This document shows, piece by piece, positions 18,101 through 26,266 of a DNA stretch of 64,000 bases (position 1 is the first letter of the stretch; every line of letters starts with the position of its first letter). This DNA is from a bacterium (GTDB taxonomy: Bacteria > Krumholzibacteriota > Krumholzibacteriia > JACNKJ01). The DNA lies in assembly GCA_024231955.1 (NCBI GenBank), contig JAAEPZ010000433.1:186001-250000 (forward strand), written 5' to 3'. The notes beneath the pieces were generated by a model. That model made no database searches and was not told the origin of the DNA. It was given only the letters and a program-made list of their open reading frames with translations. The position numbers were made by a program, and so were the translations under genes.

Positions 18101-18765
18101 GACAGGGTGCGCATGGATTTGTCGGTAACGGTGACGGAGATCATCAGCGGCACGGCGCCCAACTCGCGGCGGACATCCTCAATGGCCATCAGTGCGGCCT
18201 TGGCCATGTGGGTATCGAAAATGGTCTCGAGGAGCAGCAGGTCGGCGCCCCCCTCTATCAGACCGCGCGCAGCCTCCTCGTAGCCGGCATAGGCCTCGTC
18301 GAAGGTCAGTGCGCGCAGCGCGGGATTCTCGACGTCGGGCGACAGCGACAGCGTCTTGTTGGTCGGCCCCAGACTGCCCACCGCGAAGCGGGGACGCTCC
18401 GGAGTCTCGAACTCGTCGCAGGCCCTGCGGACGAGTTGCGCCGACGCCCGGTGCAGTTCGCGGCACTGCTCCTTAATCCCGTAATCCGCCTGGCTGATGC
18501 GGTTGGCGTTGAAGGTGTTGGTGCTGACCAGATCCGCCCCCGCCTCCAGATAGGCCCGGTGAATGTCCAGAATCGCATCCGGTCGGGTCAACGACAGCAG
18601 ATCGTTGTTCCCCTTCAGTTCGCAGTCATGATCGGCGAACAGATCGCCGCGATAATCGGACTCCACCAGATTCAGATTCTGGATCATCGTCCCCATCGCG
18701 CCGTCCATGACCAGCACCCTCTCCCTCAGCAACGCATTCAGCGATTCACGGCAACCCTCTTTCAC
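15133..18765 (-). CDS. metH: Cobalamin-dependent methionine synthase, full length
   Basis: A 1,210-aa enzyme that transfers a methyl group from 5-methyl-tetrahydrofolate to homocysteine through cobalamin. All four modules are present. The homocysteine domain has its zinc cysteines C245 (GLNCSFG) and C308/C309 (GGCCGS). The pterin domain is at about 355-630. The cobalamin domain has H758 in DVHDIGKN as lower axial ligand. The C-terminal AdoMet activation domain includes EARYFNVGNLGRDQV near the end. Length matches the family norm (about 1,200). The ATG overlaps the stop of the upstream bifunctional gene as ATGA, so the two are translationally coupled. No B12 or SAM riboswitch was recognised in the operon leader. 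Confidence 0.97.
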   Translation of the reverse strand: MKEGCRESLNALLRERVLVMDGAMGTMIQNLNLVESDYRGDLFADHDCELKGNNDLLSLTRPDAILDIHRAYLEAGADLVSTNTFNANRISQADYGIKEQCRELHRASAQLVRRACDEFETPERPRFAVGSLGPTNKTLSLSPDVENPALRALTFDEAYAGYEEAARGLIEGGADLLLLETIFDTHMAKAALMAIEDVRRELGAVPLMISVTVTDKSMRTLSGQTIEAFWTSVEHAAPFSVGLNCSFGARDIRPALVELETLAPTWVSVHPNAGLPNALGGYDDSPEIMAGLIREFVDSGLANLVGGCCGSSPAHIAAIARAMEGATPRPLPHPVPAADRITRFSGLETEAFHPDSSFFMIGERLNVAGSRRFARLIREEKFEAALKIARQQVEGGANMLDLNMDDPLLDAPAAMDHFLRLMAAEPEIARLPVMIDSSRWEVLEIGLKGLQGKGVVNSLSLKDGEEEFLRRARLVHRYGAAAVIMAFDERGQADTADRKVEIMERAYGLLVDQAGFPACDIIMDINVLAVATGLDEHRDYAIHFIEAVKRLKVSCPGARFSGGISNLSFAFRGNDVVREAMHAAFLYRAIEAGLDMGIVNAGQLAVYEDIEPHLLERVEDVLWNRRDDATERLIEFATTVKGEGAKQIENLAWREGDLSARLAHALVHGILDYLAEDLEQALTVYDLPLTIVEGPLMDGMRTVGKLFGEGKMFLPQIVKSARAMKRAVEILDPYLKQDQVGAASRGRILLATVKGDVHDIGKNIVSVVLGCNGYEIIDLGVMVPTPVIIDKATELKPDIVGLSGLITPSLDEMTEVAREMNRRGLVMPLLVGGATTSPEHTALRIAPEYEHGVIQVKDASRAASTVGDLLNRDTRQDYLEEVARKQRGLRERAEARIPKPLLSIEEARSNRALLDFGGIAKPPFCGRRMVATPLAELVELIDWTFFFKTWELKGRYPEVLSHPERGAAARDLVADARTLLAEIVENNLLEARGVYGFWPAAAEGDDVILYTAESRTTEMTRFPLLRQQTTHAAAKPNRCLSDYISPVGGAPDWMGGFALTAGLGAAEAEARFRAEGDDYRAIMIRALADRLAEAQAEHLHRQICVDLGLPADSGIRPAIGYPSCPDHTEKFRLFELLTAGEAGISLTETAAMIPAASVSGLYFIHPEARYFNVGNLGRDQVMDYAERKGGSVADSERQLARHLNYLPDAE

Positions 18766-20642
18766 GATCTCTCCTTATCGATGCGCGCAATGTCCGGTTC
18801 GAGTTCGGCGAGCATGCGGGCGGGCATCTCGCCGCGATTGAAGGGAGCGCTGATCTGCAGACCCGCGACGCTCGGCAGCAGCGCGCGCGCCATCTCCAGG
18901 GCTATGGCCAATCCCTCCGCCTGCTCCGCCGTTTTGTCGCCGGCGACCTTGCGCATCCGCTCCATGATCGACTCCGGGATGGTCACCCCGGGAACCTCGT
19001 TGTTGAGGAACTCGGCGTTGCGCAACGACTGCAGCGGCCAGATGCCCGCGAGCACGGGCACGCGGTAATCCTTTGTCGCCGCAAAAAATCTCTCGAGCGG
19101 TTCGAGATCGAACACCGGCTGGGTGATGGCAAACTCCGCCCCGGCATCCACCTTCCAGTAGAAACGCTCCACCTCGAGCTCGAAGTTGATCGCAGTCGGG
19201 TTGGCGCCGACACCGATCACGAATCCCGTGGGTTTGCCTATGCTCCGCCCGCCGACGTCGCAACCGCGATTCAGATGGTCGACGAGATTGGTCAGGCCGA
19301 TGGCGTCCACATCGAAAACCGGGGTGGCGGACGGGTAATCCCCCTTGACGGGCGGGTCCCCCGTAAGCAGCAGCAGATTGCGCACACCCAGTGAGTAGGC
19401 CCCCAGCAGATCGGCCTGCATGCCGAGGAGATTGCGGTCGCGGCAGACATAGTGCAGCAACGGTTCGATCTTCTCGCAGCTGTTCTGGATCCGCACGGCC
19501 ATCGCCTGCGGACTCATGCGCGCGGTTGCACGGGGACCGTCGGGAATATTCACCGAGCCGAAACCGGCCCCCTCCATCTTGCCGGTCAGGGCGAGAACCT
19601 GAGTGAGATCCCAGCCGCGCGGCGGCAGCAGCTCCACGGTGGTCACTATCTTGCGCTCCGCCAGCATCGCGCCCAGGCGGGATTTCTCCGCCAGCGGCAA
19701 CGGCTTCTGCTCGGGAGCCGCGGTCTTGGCGGCGACTCTCTGCGCCACAACCCTGCCGGTCGCCGGCACCACCGCCCGCAACGCGCGTCCCAGTTCCCGG
19801 ATGTGCGCCGGAGTGGTGCCGCAGCAGCCGCCGACGATGGATGCGCCCGCCTCGGCGAACCGCCGTCCATACTTGGCGAAGTACTCGGGGCTGGAGAGAT
19901 AGAAGGTGCGTTCGTCCATCCTTTTCGGGAGGCCCGCGTTGGGCTGCACGGAGATGGGTCGGGTGACGACGTTCCTGATCTTCTCAAGCGCTTCGAGCAT
20001 GAGATCCGGACCTATCGAGCAGTTGAGGCCGATGACATCGGGACCGGCGTCGTCAATATTCGTGATGACATCCTCGATGGGAGCACCGTAATCGGTGTGC
20101 CCCTCCTGCGTCAGGGTCATCTGGGCGATGACGGGGATCTCCGGTGCGGCGTCGCGACAGCCGGCGATGGCCTCGTTCAACTCCCCGGGATCCGAAAAGG
20201 TCTCGCAGATGAAGACATCAATGCCGCCCTTGGCGAGGTTGAATGCCTGCCTGCGGAAAGCGGCGCGGGCGTCCTCCCGTGAGGTGGAGCCCCACGGCTC
20301 CAGCTTCACCCCGAGCGGACCGATGGAACCCGCCACGAACACATCATCCCCGGCCATTTCGCGAGCCAGTTCGGCGCCGCGCTGATTGATCTCATCCAGC
20401 CGCTCGGCCATCTGGAAACGGCCCAGCTTGAATGCATTGCCGCCGAAGGTATTGGTCTGGATGATCCGCGCACCGGCCTCGAGATACTCCTTGTGGACGT
20501 GACGCACCATGTCGGGATCCTCGACATTGAGAGCATCGAAACAACGTCCGAGGTGAACGCCACGCTTGTACAGCACGGAGCCCATGGCGCCGTCGCAGAC
20601 CAGAACCCCCTGCTTCAGACTGGCGAGGAAATCATTGCGCAT
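18762..20642 (-). CDS. Bifunctional homocysteine S-methyltransferase / 5,10-methylenetetrahydrofolate reductase
   Basis: A 626-aa fusion of the YitJ type. The N-terminal domain (about 1-290) is a zinc-dependent homocysteine methyltransferase: CDGAMGS at the start, with zinc cysteines in GLNCSIGP and GGCCGTTP. The C-terminal domain (about 325-620) is a MTHFR barrel, with TTVELLPPRG at its start, the FAD-site segment LLLLTGDPP and the substrate-side segment AEFAITQPVFD. It supplies 5-methyl-THF to MetH, encoded next with an ATGA overlap. The start is ATG 20642, after AGGGA; the longer frame to 20768 begins inside the promoter region. It carries its own homocysteine domain although a complete MetH follows. 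Confidence 0.93.
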   Translation of the reverse strand: MRNDFLASLKQGVLVCDGAMGSVLYKRGVHLGRCFDALNVEDPDMVRHVHKEYLEAGARIIQTNTFGGNAFKLGRFQMAERLDEINQRGAELAREMAGDDVFVAGSIGPLGVKLEPWGSTSREDARAAFRRQAFNLAKGGIDVFICETFSDPGELNEAIAGCRDAAPEIPVIAQMTLTQEGHTDYGAPIEDVITNIDDAGPDVIGLNCSIGPDLMLEALEKIRNVVTRPISVQPNAGLPKRMDERTFYLSSPEYFAKYGRRFAEAGASIVGGCCGTTPAHIRELGRALRAVVPATGRVVAQRVAAKTAAPEQKPLPLAEKSRLGAMLAERKIVTTVELLPPRGWDLTQVLALTGKMEGAGFGSVNIPDGPRATARMSPQAMAVRIQNSCEKIEPLLHYVCRDRNLLGMQADLLGAYSLGVRNLLLLTGDPPVKGDYPSATPVFDVDAIGLTNLVDHLNRGCDVGGRSIGKPTGFVIGVGANPTAINFELEVERFYWKVDAGAEFAITQPVFDLEPLERFFAATKDYRVPVLAGIWPLQSLRNAEFLNNEVPGVTIPESIMERMRKVAGDKTAEQAEGLAIALEMARALLPSVAGLQISAPFNRGEMPARMLAELEPDIARIDKERS

Positions 20643-20735
20643 GCTACAGATCCCTTTTCGATATTGTGGTCGGTGCATCGGTCGGTGAGCGCGGGAATCG
20701 AGTTCGCGGATTCCCTGAGCTACGTGAACAGAAAA

Positions 20736-20764
20736 AGAATAGGAACAGCCCGATTGAACAGCAA
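20736..20764 (-). promoter_or_regulatory. Promoter of the MTHFR-metH operon
   Basis: On the minus strand TTGCTG (20764-20759), 17-nt spacer, TATTCT (20741-20736), about 95 nt upstream of the chosen ATG. This supports separate transcription from the glycyl radical operon upstream. Confidence 0.5.
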
Positions 20765-20826
20765 GCATTTCCTACAGGAATCCACCCGATTCGGTGAACA
20801 CCCGACAACTGCCGGGCACAAGCAAT

Positions 20827-20849
20827 CCTCGCAGGCGCACTCCGCGAGG
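20827..20849 (-). terminator. Weak hairpin after the activating-enzyme gene
   Basis: CCTCGC / GCGAGG arms with an 11-nt loop, 20 nt after the stop at 20870. No T-run follows, so termination would be leaky. Confidence 0.25.
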
Positions 20850-20869
20850 AGGTCGGTCCATGGTGGGAT

Positions 20870-21700
20870 TCAGGCCTTTGCGGCGTGCGTCCCCCTGCTT
20901 TCGAAGTAGGCGCACCAGCGCTCCAGCTCCGCACGTGTCATGGGCTCTTCGGGCAAAGGGACCGGTGGAGTACGATCCAGTTGCTTCCATTTGCTCAGGC
21001 CGGAAGGGTTATAGGCCATGAATTCGCATCCCTCTATTCCCAACTGACGCAAGAACAGGGCGATGCCGTCCAGATTGCTCCTGGTGGCAGTCAATTCGGG
21101 GACAAGCGGCACGCGGACGGATAGTTCGACATCACAACTGACCAGCGCCGTCAGGTTGGCCTTGATCAGGTCATTCGAAACCCCCGTATAGGCCAGGTGA
21201 AGGTCGGCGTCGATCAGCTTCAGATCGAAGGCGATCCTGTTTATGAACGGGAGCAGACGTGATGCGAAAGGTATGAAGGGGAAATACCCGGAGGTTTGCA
21301 GCGCCACGTCAATACCCTCCGCCTGCAGGCAGGGGAGGATCTTCTCCAGGTAGTGCATGAAGAGGGTGGGCTCGCCACCGGAAAAGGTGACCCCCCCACC
21401 GGATTGCTCGTAATAGAGGCGATCCCGCAGCAGCAGTTCAATCAACTCCGACGGCGGATAGTATTGCCCCACCACCCTGCGCGCGCCAGGGAAGCATGGC
21501 CGCCCTTCGAGACAATTGCCGCACTTGCGGCAGCGTTCAGCATCGAAGAGGAGATCGGGAGTCACTTCGTACGATTCCGGATTATGGCACCATACGCAGC
21601 GAAGAGGGCACCCTTTCAGGAACACCACACTTCGCAATCCGGGACCATCGACACACGAACCCCTGACGATGTCGAAAACAAGCGGCTTCAGGCTGGACAT
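20870..21700 (-). CDS. Glycyl-radical enzyme activating enzyme (radical SAM)
   Basis: A 276-aa radical SAM protein that installs the glycyl radical on the GRE encoded two genes upstream. The radical SAM cysteines are C31, C35 and C38 (GCPLRCVWCHNPE); the SAM-binding GGE motif follows in GVTFSGGEPT. A second cysteine set, C57, C60, C63 and C69, gives one auxiliary cluster, whereas eliminase-type activators usually carry two. The ATG overlaps the preceding gene by 13 nt and has no ribosome site of its own, so it probably depends on coupled translation. Confidence 0.93.
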   Translation of the reverse strand: MSSLKPLVFDIVRGSCVDGPGLRSVVFLKGCPLRCVWCHNPESYEVTPDLLFDAERCRKCGNCLEGRPCFPGARRVVGQYYPPSELIELLLRDRLYYEQSGGGVTFSGGEPTLFMHYLEKILPCLQAEGIDVALQTSGYFPFIPFASRLLPFINRIAFDLKLIDADLHLAYTGVSNDLIKANLTALVSCDVELSVRVPLVPELTATRSNLDGIALFLRQLGIEGCEFMAYNPSGLSKWKQLDRTPPVPLPEEPMTRAELERWCAYFESRGTHAAKA

Positions 21701-22197
21701 GATATCGGTTCGATGCCCATCCGCTTCGGCACGTGACGCACCAGATAGATGAACTTCAGGATGTAGTTGAGATTGCCGTCCAGAGCCAGTTTGTTGTCCA
21801 GAATTCCCGCGAAGATATCGGGGCTCTCGGACATGACGAACTCGGCCATGGTGCGTGTATCGGCAAACGTAACGGTGATATTGGTGTTGTCTATCGCTTC
21901 GTCATGCACCTCCATGACGGGTTGCCTGAGAAAGCGGCTCCTCTTGAAAGAGACCGATACGGCCAGATTGCCGTCCAGGCAGATGAAGGAGTAGCGGGCA
22001 TTGAAGTCGCGGATGTTTCGGCGCAAATCTCTGTCGATAAGGAGGATGAGACGCAGCGCCTTCAATGCCACCGTCATCAGGCCATCCAGATTGCCGCCGC
22101 GAGCGAGAATCTCCAACATCTCCTGGCGCAGATCCTTCAGCAGTTGCTCCCGCGCGGTACGGACTGGCCTGAAGATCCTCCGGAATAGTCTCCTCAT
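21688..22197 (-). CDS. Small protein with SCP2-like C-terminal half, inside the GRE operon
   Basis: A 169-aa soluble protein whose ATG overlaps the GRE stop as ATGA (22194-22197). Residues 1-20 are very basic (RRLFRRIFRPVRTAREQ). From about 70 the pattern of beta strands, then 'ITVTFADTRTMAEFVMSES', then a helix 'PDIFAGILDNKLALDGN' resembles the SCP2 sterol/lipid-carrier fold, including the typical 'D..L.G......' turn near the end. This is recognition by pattern only. Sandwiched between the GRE and its activator, it may bind a hydrophobic substrate or product. Confidence 0.6.
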   Translation of the reverse strand: MRRLFRRIFRPVRTAREQLLKDLRQEMLEILARGGNLDGLMTVALKALRLILLIDRDLRRNIRDFNARYSFICLDGNLAVSVSFKRSRFLRQPVMEVHDEAIDNTNITVTFADTRTMAEFVMSESPDIFAGILDNKLALDGNLNYILKFIYLVRHVPKRMGIEPISCPA

Positions 22198-24710
22198 TTT
22201 GCACCTCCAGCCTTACTCAGGCTTTTGAATGACTTCAACGGCGGATCCAGTTTGACGAACTTCCCGTTCCCCATCAGATCATACTGGCTTCGAGTGATCA
22301 GTTCATCCTGCATCGCGGAATTGAGCGAGTTGAAGTAGGCCGAATAACCGGACACGCGCACCAGCAGATCCTCGTATTCATCCGGTGTCGCCTTGGCGTC
22401 GATCAGGGTGTGGTAATCCTGGATATTGAACTGCACCTGCTGTCCGCCGGATCTGAAGTAACTCTCGATCACATCACTGAAACGCTTGGTGGCCGCAGAC
22501 TCCCCCTCCAACGACGAGTACTTCATGTTGAGTGCATAGGCGCCCGGGATATGTCTGCTGTCCAGCCGGGCGACATCGTTCAGGGCGGAGGTCAAACTCG
22601 TATCGACCTGAGATGCGGGGGTGATTCCGCTGGAGAACACGACTTTGGCCTTGCGTCCGTTGGGTAGAGCGCCCGCCACGCGACCGTAACCGGCATGATT
22701 CGTCATCGTCCAGTATGCGACGCGATAATTGCCGCCGCGGTAATTCCGCTTGCCGTCGAAGCATTCGAAATTGTTTCTGATCATCCGCTGCGAATTGCGA
22801 ATCGCCACCTTGTGTTCGGTGCCGTACTTGGGCGCCCTGTTGCGCACGTAGTGCCAGAGATCATCATACCCCTCGAAGTCGGCATCCACGGCCGCCACCA
22901 GATCGGCCAGGGGCATGTGCATCATTCTGTTGTTTGAGAAACAGACATCCTCAATCGCATTGATGGAGTCGCAGACATCGGCAAACCCTATATGGGTGAC
23001 GCCGGAGGAGTTGTAGACCGCGCCTCCGAATATCAGATCGCGCCCGCTCTCCATGGGCCCATGGAAGAGACTGGACAGAAGCGGTGTCGGCAGATTCTCC
23101 TGGTGCGCCTTCCCGTACAGGTTGTTGAGATGGACCGCCTTGTCCGCCAACCAGGCATACTGCGCTTCGAATGCCGACCAAAACGCCTCAATGTCGGGTA
23201 GATCCGCGGGTTCTCCGGTCTCCGGCCCCAGGGACTTGTCTCCGGTAACCGGAGTGCGTCCGTTGTGCAGCGCCATGTAGAGAACGGTGTGGAGCATCAT
23301 GAAGATGGAGGAGCTGGCGCTGTAATCCCTCCCGGCGCTGCCGAGCTCCACGCATCCCACTACCGCATAATCACGGGCATGCTCAAGTGTCTCGGCCTGC
23401 TCCTCAAGCGCCCTGATGTTCTGCTCATCGTTGAAGAAAGCCGGAATCGCCTTTGTGCTGAGAATGACGCGACTAACCTCGTCGCGATACTCAACCGGGT
23501 TGGTTCCGGAGAGGTAGCGCGCATTCACATTGGGATCGCGGATAGGCAGCAGCTCGGTGACCTTGAGCATCAGATAGGTCAACTCGTTGACGGCATCCCG
23601 GCCATCAGCATCGATACCACCCAGCGTTATCGCCGGCACGGCTCCCGCGCCGCCGAACAGCCGCTCGGCGGCCTCCGGCACGAGGTTGACGTTGTCGGCC
23701 AGTTTGAGCCACAGGCAGCCCGTAATCTCCAGGGCTTCAGCCACCGTCAACCGGCCACTCTCGATATCATTGCGGAAGAACGGGTACAGGATCTGGTCGA
23801 TCCGGCCCGGGTTGATCGCCATGTTGGAATTCTCGGCCATCACCGCCACCTGGCAGATCCACAGAGCCGTCACCGCTTCGTGGTAAGATGCGGCCGGTTC
23901 CGCCGGCACCTTGGAGCAGATGCGGGCAATCTCCAGCAGATTCGATCGCCGGTTGATATGTTGCGGGGCCGAGTCCGATATCTCATCAGCCCGCTTCTGC
24001 GCTTGCACCGCAATGTTTGCGCTGTAATCCAGAATGCCCTGCATGGAGATCCTGATGGATTTGTAGAAATTGATCTTGGTCGTGTCCGATCCGCAAGCAG
24101 CCTCCTGCTCTCTGGAGTTGGCGATGATCTTGTTGATCCCCTGCTTCACCACCCGCCCGTAATCCGGTGTGGTGTGAGAGATCGTCGCGGCCTTCGAGAT
24201 CGTCATCAGGATCATCTTCTCGACCAGCGCCTGGGATTCGGAATCCTTCTTGCGGACCTGCTCACTGATCGTGCGCTCCAGCCACCAGGGGAAGACATCG
24301 TAATTGAGCGTCTTGGCATCCTGTGTACTCAAAAACTGAGGATTTGCCTTGCGCTCGCTGATGAACTCCAGCTCCGGCCAGATCCCAAGACCAAAGAACT
24401 CCGGATAGACGGGAGCTCCCAACTCATGAGCCGTAGTGGCTCCACCCAGCCGATTGTCGTCATGGAAGTGCACCTTGCGGTTACTGAGGTAGTTCTTCAC
24501 CGCCTTGGCCCGTTTGATCTGAATGGGTTCATCCCTGCTGTCGGGCTTCTTCATGTAGGCCGTTATGTATCTGGCCCGCTCCACATCGACCGCCGTCCGG
24601 GCCTTGTGATGACGGGTCAACAACTCCGCCAGAAGCGGCAGTGTCTCCGACATGTTATCGCGTGTGAATTTCGCCAGTTGCGGGCGAATATCCTGAATGG
24701 AAAATCCCAT
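22194..24710 (-). CDS. Glycyl radical enzyme, eliminase-like, substrate unknown
   Basis: An 838-aa enzyme of the pyruvate formate-lyase superfamily. The catalytic thiyl Cys is C453 in VGCVELGSAG, with the general-base Glu at 455 as in glycerol, choline and propanediol eliminases (GCVEP). The glycyl radical is at G788 in RVSGYSAYF. The usual Pro after CVE is replaced by Leu, and the chain runs 50 residues past the glycine, roughly twice the usual tail. It starts at ATG 24710 after GGAGGG. The enzyme must be anaerobic. Operon partners are an activating enzyme, two lipid-carrier-like proteins and a DUF6765 protein. It does not match PFL (no Cys-Cys pair) or benzylsuccinate synthase. Confidence 0.92.
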   Translation of the reverse strand: MGFSIQDIRPQLAKFTRDNMSETLPLLAELLTRHHKARTAVDVERARYITAYMKKPDSRDEPIQIKRAKAVKNYLSNRKVHFHDDNRLGGATTAHELGAPVYPEFFGLGIWPELEFISERKANPQFLSTQDAKTLNYDVFPWWLERTISEQVRKKDSESQALVEKMILMTISKAATISHTTPDYGRVVKQGINKIIANSREQEAACGSDTTKINFYKSIRISMQGILDYSANIAVQAQKRADEISDSAPQHINRRSNLLEIARICSKVPAEPAASYHEAVTALWICQVAVMAENSNMAINPGRIDQILYPFFRNDIESGRLTVAEALEITGCLWLKLADNVNLVPEAAERLFGGAGAVPAITLGGIDADGRDAVNELTYLMLKVTELLPIRDPNVNARYLSGTNPVEYRDEVSRVILSTKAIPAFFNDEQNIRALEEQAETLEHARDYAVVGCVELGSAGRDYSASSSIFMMLHTVLYMALHNGRTPVTGDKSLGPETGEPADLPDIEAFWSAFEAQYAWLADKAVHLNNLYGKAHQENLPTPLLSSLFHGPMESGRDLIFGGAVYNSSGVTHIGFADVCDSINAIEDVCFSNNRMMHMPLADLVAAVDADFEGYDDLWHYVRNRAPKYGTEHKVAIRNSQRMIRNNFECFDGKRNYRGGNYRVAYWTMTNHAGYGRVAGALPNGRKAKVVFSSGITPASQVDTSLTSALNDVARLDSRHIPGAYALNMKYSSLEGESAATKRFSDVIESYFRSGGQQVQFNIQDYHTLIDAKATPDEYEDLLVRVSGYSAYFNSLNSAMQDELITRSQYDLMGNGKFVKLDPPLKSFKSLSKAGGAK

Positions 24711-24740
24711 GATCCCTCCAGCCTGAAAGCTATGATACCG

Positions 24741-25154
24741 CTATTTCCTGATCAGTGAAAAGTATCCCCGGAATCGCTCTCCATCGCCATTCCGGGAATA
24801 CCAACGACCCAGATACACACCCTCATCCAGCCTGCGCAGCTTGTCGCGTACAGGTCTCGTCAGCAGATTCCGCCTTGCGCCGTAGTTCAACTCCACGGCC
24901 TGTAGATCCTTGTAATCGGCACACACCGTTGTCGCTACCTTGAAGCGGCCAAAACGGAAAATTCCCAGGACGATATTGACTCCGGTTTTCGGCAGCGAAT
25001 CGGTAAACCGCTTCTCGTGCCGCGCCCAGCGAAAATCCGGTACCGGCCCCGTCAACATCTGAACCCAGTAGTCGCCCGTGAACTCGGCAATCACCGGGCT
25101 GACGCCATCTTCATAGAGCTTGTTCAGCGCATTGTTGTCCCGAGGAAAATCCAT
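24741..25154 (-). CDS. Small lipocalin-like beta-barrel protein of the GRE operon
   Basis: A 137-aa soluble protein starting at ATG 25154 after GGGGGG; a GTG six codons earlier is less likely. It is rich in aromatic residues and predicted beta strands: FTGDYWVQML, GIFRFGRFKVAT, ELNYGARRN, GVYLGRWYSRNG, YFSLIRK. The pattern GxYLGRxYxRxxG...YFxLxR recalls small lipid- or ligand-binding barrels, but no family can be named. It lies 30 nt before the GRE, so it is co-transcribed, and it may carry the substrate. Confidence 0.6.
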   Translation of the reverse strand: MDFPRDNNALNKLYEDGVSPVIAEFTGDYWVQMLTGPVPDFRWARHEKRFTDSLPKTGVNIVLGIFRFGRFKVATTVCADYKDLQAVELNYGARRNLLTRPVRDKLRRLDEGVYLGRWYSRNGDGERFRGYFSLIRK

Positions 25155-25207
25155 ATTCCCCCCTAGCTTCACCTGACGATCAGGTGGAGCCGGTCTGGAG
25201 TCATTGA

Positions 25208-26266
25208 TCAGGCCACTATCATTTTGTACTTGGGCAGCAGACTACGAAGGACGAATATCCTGTGTTGTGCGGCCCCCTGGTAGAACTTGTAGACCGATTT
25301 CTGCAGTGCCAGACGCGAAGGTTTACTCTTGTCGAGGGCTTTGTACTGGTGATTCCAGTCCTTGTACTCGACAATCAGTTTGGGATTGGCGAACAGCAGG
25401 TTGTCCTTAGCCGTTTGCCGCCAACGTTCGATCCGGTCCTCCTTTTTGGCTTCATACTTGATGTTAGCCTCAACGGTGCTCTTGATATCGCTGAATTTCA
25501 CTCCATCATTTGCGCTGAGATCCGGCCGCAATCTCCCCACCTTCTGATAGACCTTGAAGATCTGTCGGCAGTAGTCGACGAAGTTCTCCGGATTATTGTG
25601 CCGATGATATCTCCCCGTCTTCTTCTCCTGGTAGCTCCAGATCATGTAGGGGCGATCGGGATAGGTCATCACTGCGCCATGCCCCAGCCCGTGACTGACC
25701 CCCTGAATCGCCTTGGTCTTCGCCTTATTCCAGTGACGCTTCATGAATGACTCTCTCTTGCGGGCCACATACCGCTCCATTTTACTATCCAGTTCATTGT
25801 AGAATCTGACGCTGTCGGGTATCACCTTATTTTCATCGGAGCTGATTCCCGAGAACCCCCAATGCGCGAATGTGTCCGCAAACACATGAGATACAATACC
25901 CAGGTATTCACGGAAGTAATCGGTTTTGTGAAAGGTGAGGACATGGGCGATCATATCGTTAGCCAGGGGCGAGTTCTTCTGGCATAACATTTTACGCTCT
26001 AGTGTTTGCCCGCTTTGGCCGGGTAAAAAGTGAAATGGTATCCACACCTGCCGTTGATCCTCAGGCTTCAGGTTCTCCTTGGTGAGGGGGTGATGTGAAG
26101 TCGCTTCAGTATCCAGCCGTCCTTTATCGGCAAATTGGACATGTCCTGTATGGACATTGTCGTCAACGAACTGGGAGGCCGTTGCTATTATCCTGGCCGT
26201 TGACCAGTTGAGGCCGGCAGCCCGAGCCATGGCAAACGTGGCATAGTAATGCATGTCCAATTGCAT
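25208..26266 (-). CDS. DUF6765-family protein
   Basis: A 352-aa protein starting at ATG 26266 with a perfect AAGGAGGAG site. The first residues (MQLDMHYYATFAMARAAGL), then ASQFVDDNVHTG, are typical of DUF6765, a family related in fold to zinc-dependent phospholipase C/P1 nuclease. Many conserved His and Asp residues follow (SHVFADTFAHWGF, SHGLGHGAVMTYPDRP), which suggests a metal-bound active site. No signal peptide is seen. It lies 53 nt before the lipocalin-like gene on the same strand, so it may be the first gene of the GRE operon. A phospholipid-hydrolysing role would fit the lipid theme but is not shown. Confidence 0.8.
   Translation of the reverse strand: MQLDMHYYATFAMARAAGLNWSTARIIATASQFVDDNVHTGHVQFADKGRLDTEATSHHPLTKENLKPEDQRQVWIPFHFLPGQSGQTLERKMLCQKNSPLANDMIAHVLTFHKTDYFREYLGIVSHVFADTFAHWGFSGISSDENKVIPDSVRFYNELDSKMERYVARKRESFMKRHWNKAKTKAIQGVSHGLGHGAVMTYPDRPYMIWSYQEKKTGRYHRHNNPENFVDYCRQIFKVYQKVGRLRPDLSANDGVKFSDIKSTVEANIKYEAKKEDRIERWRQTAKDNLLFANPKLIVEYKDWNHQYKALDKSKPSRLALQKSVYKFYQGAAQHRIFVLRSLLPKYKMIVA

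Noticed and set aside
20643..20869. SAM, SAH or B12 riboswitch before the methionine operon
   Set aside because: A GAGG-rich hairpin recalled the SAH motif, but the conserved core is missing, and the hairpin lies upstream of the predicted promoter.
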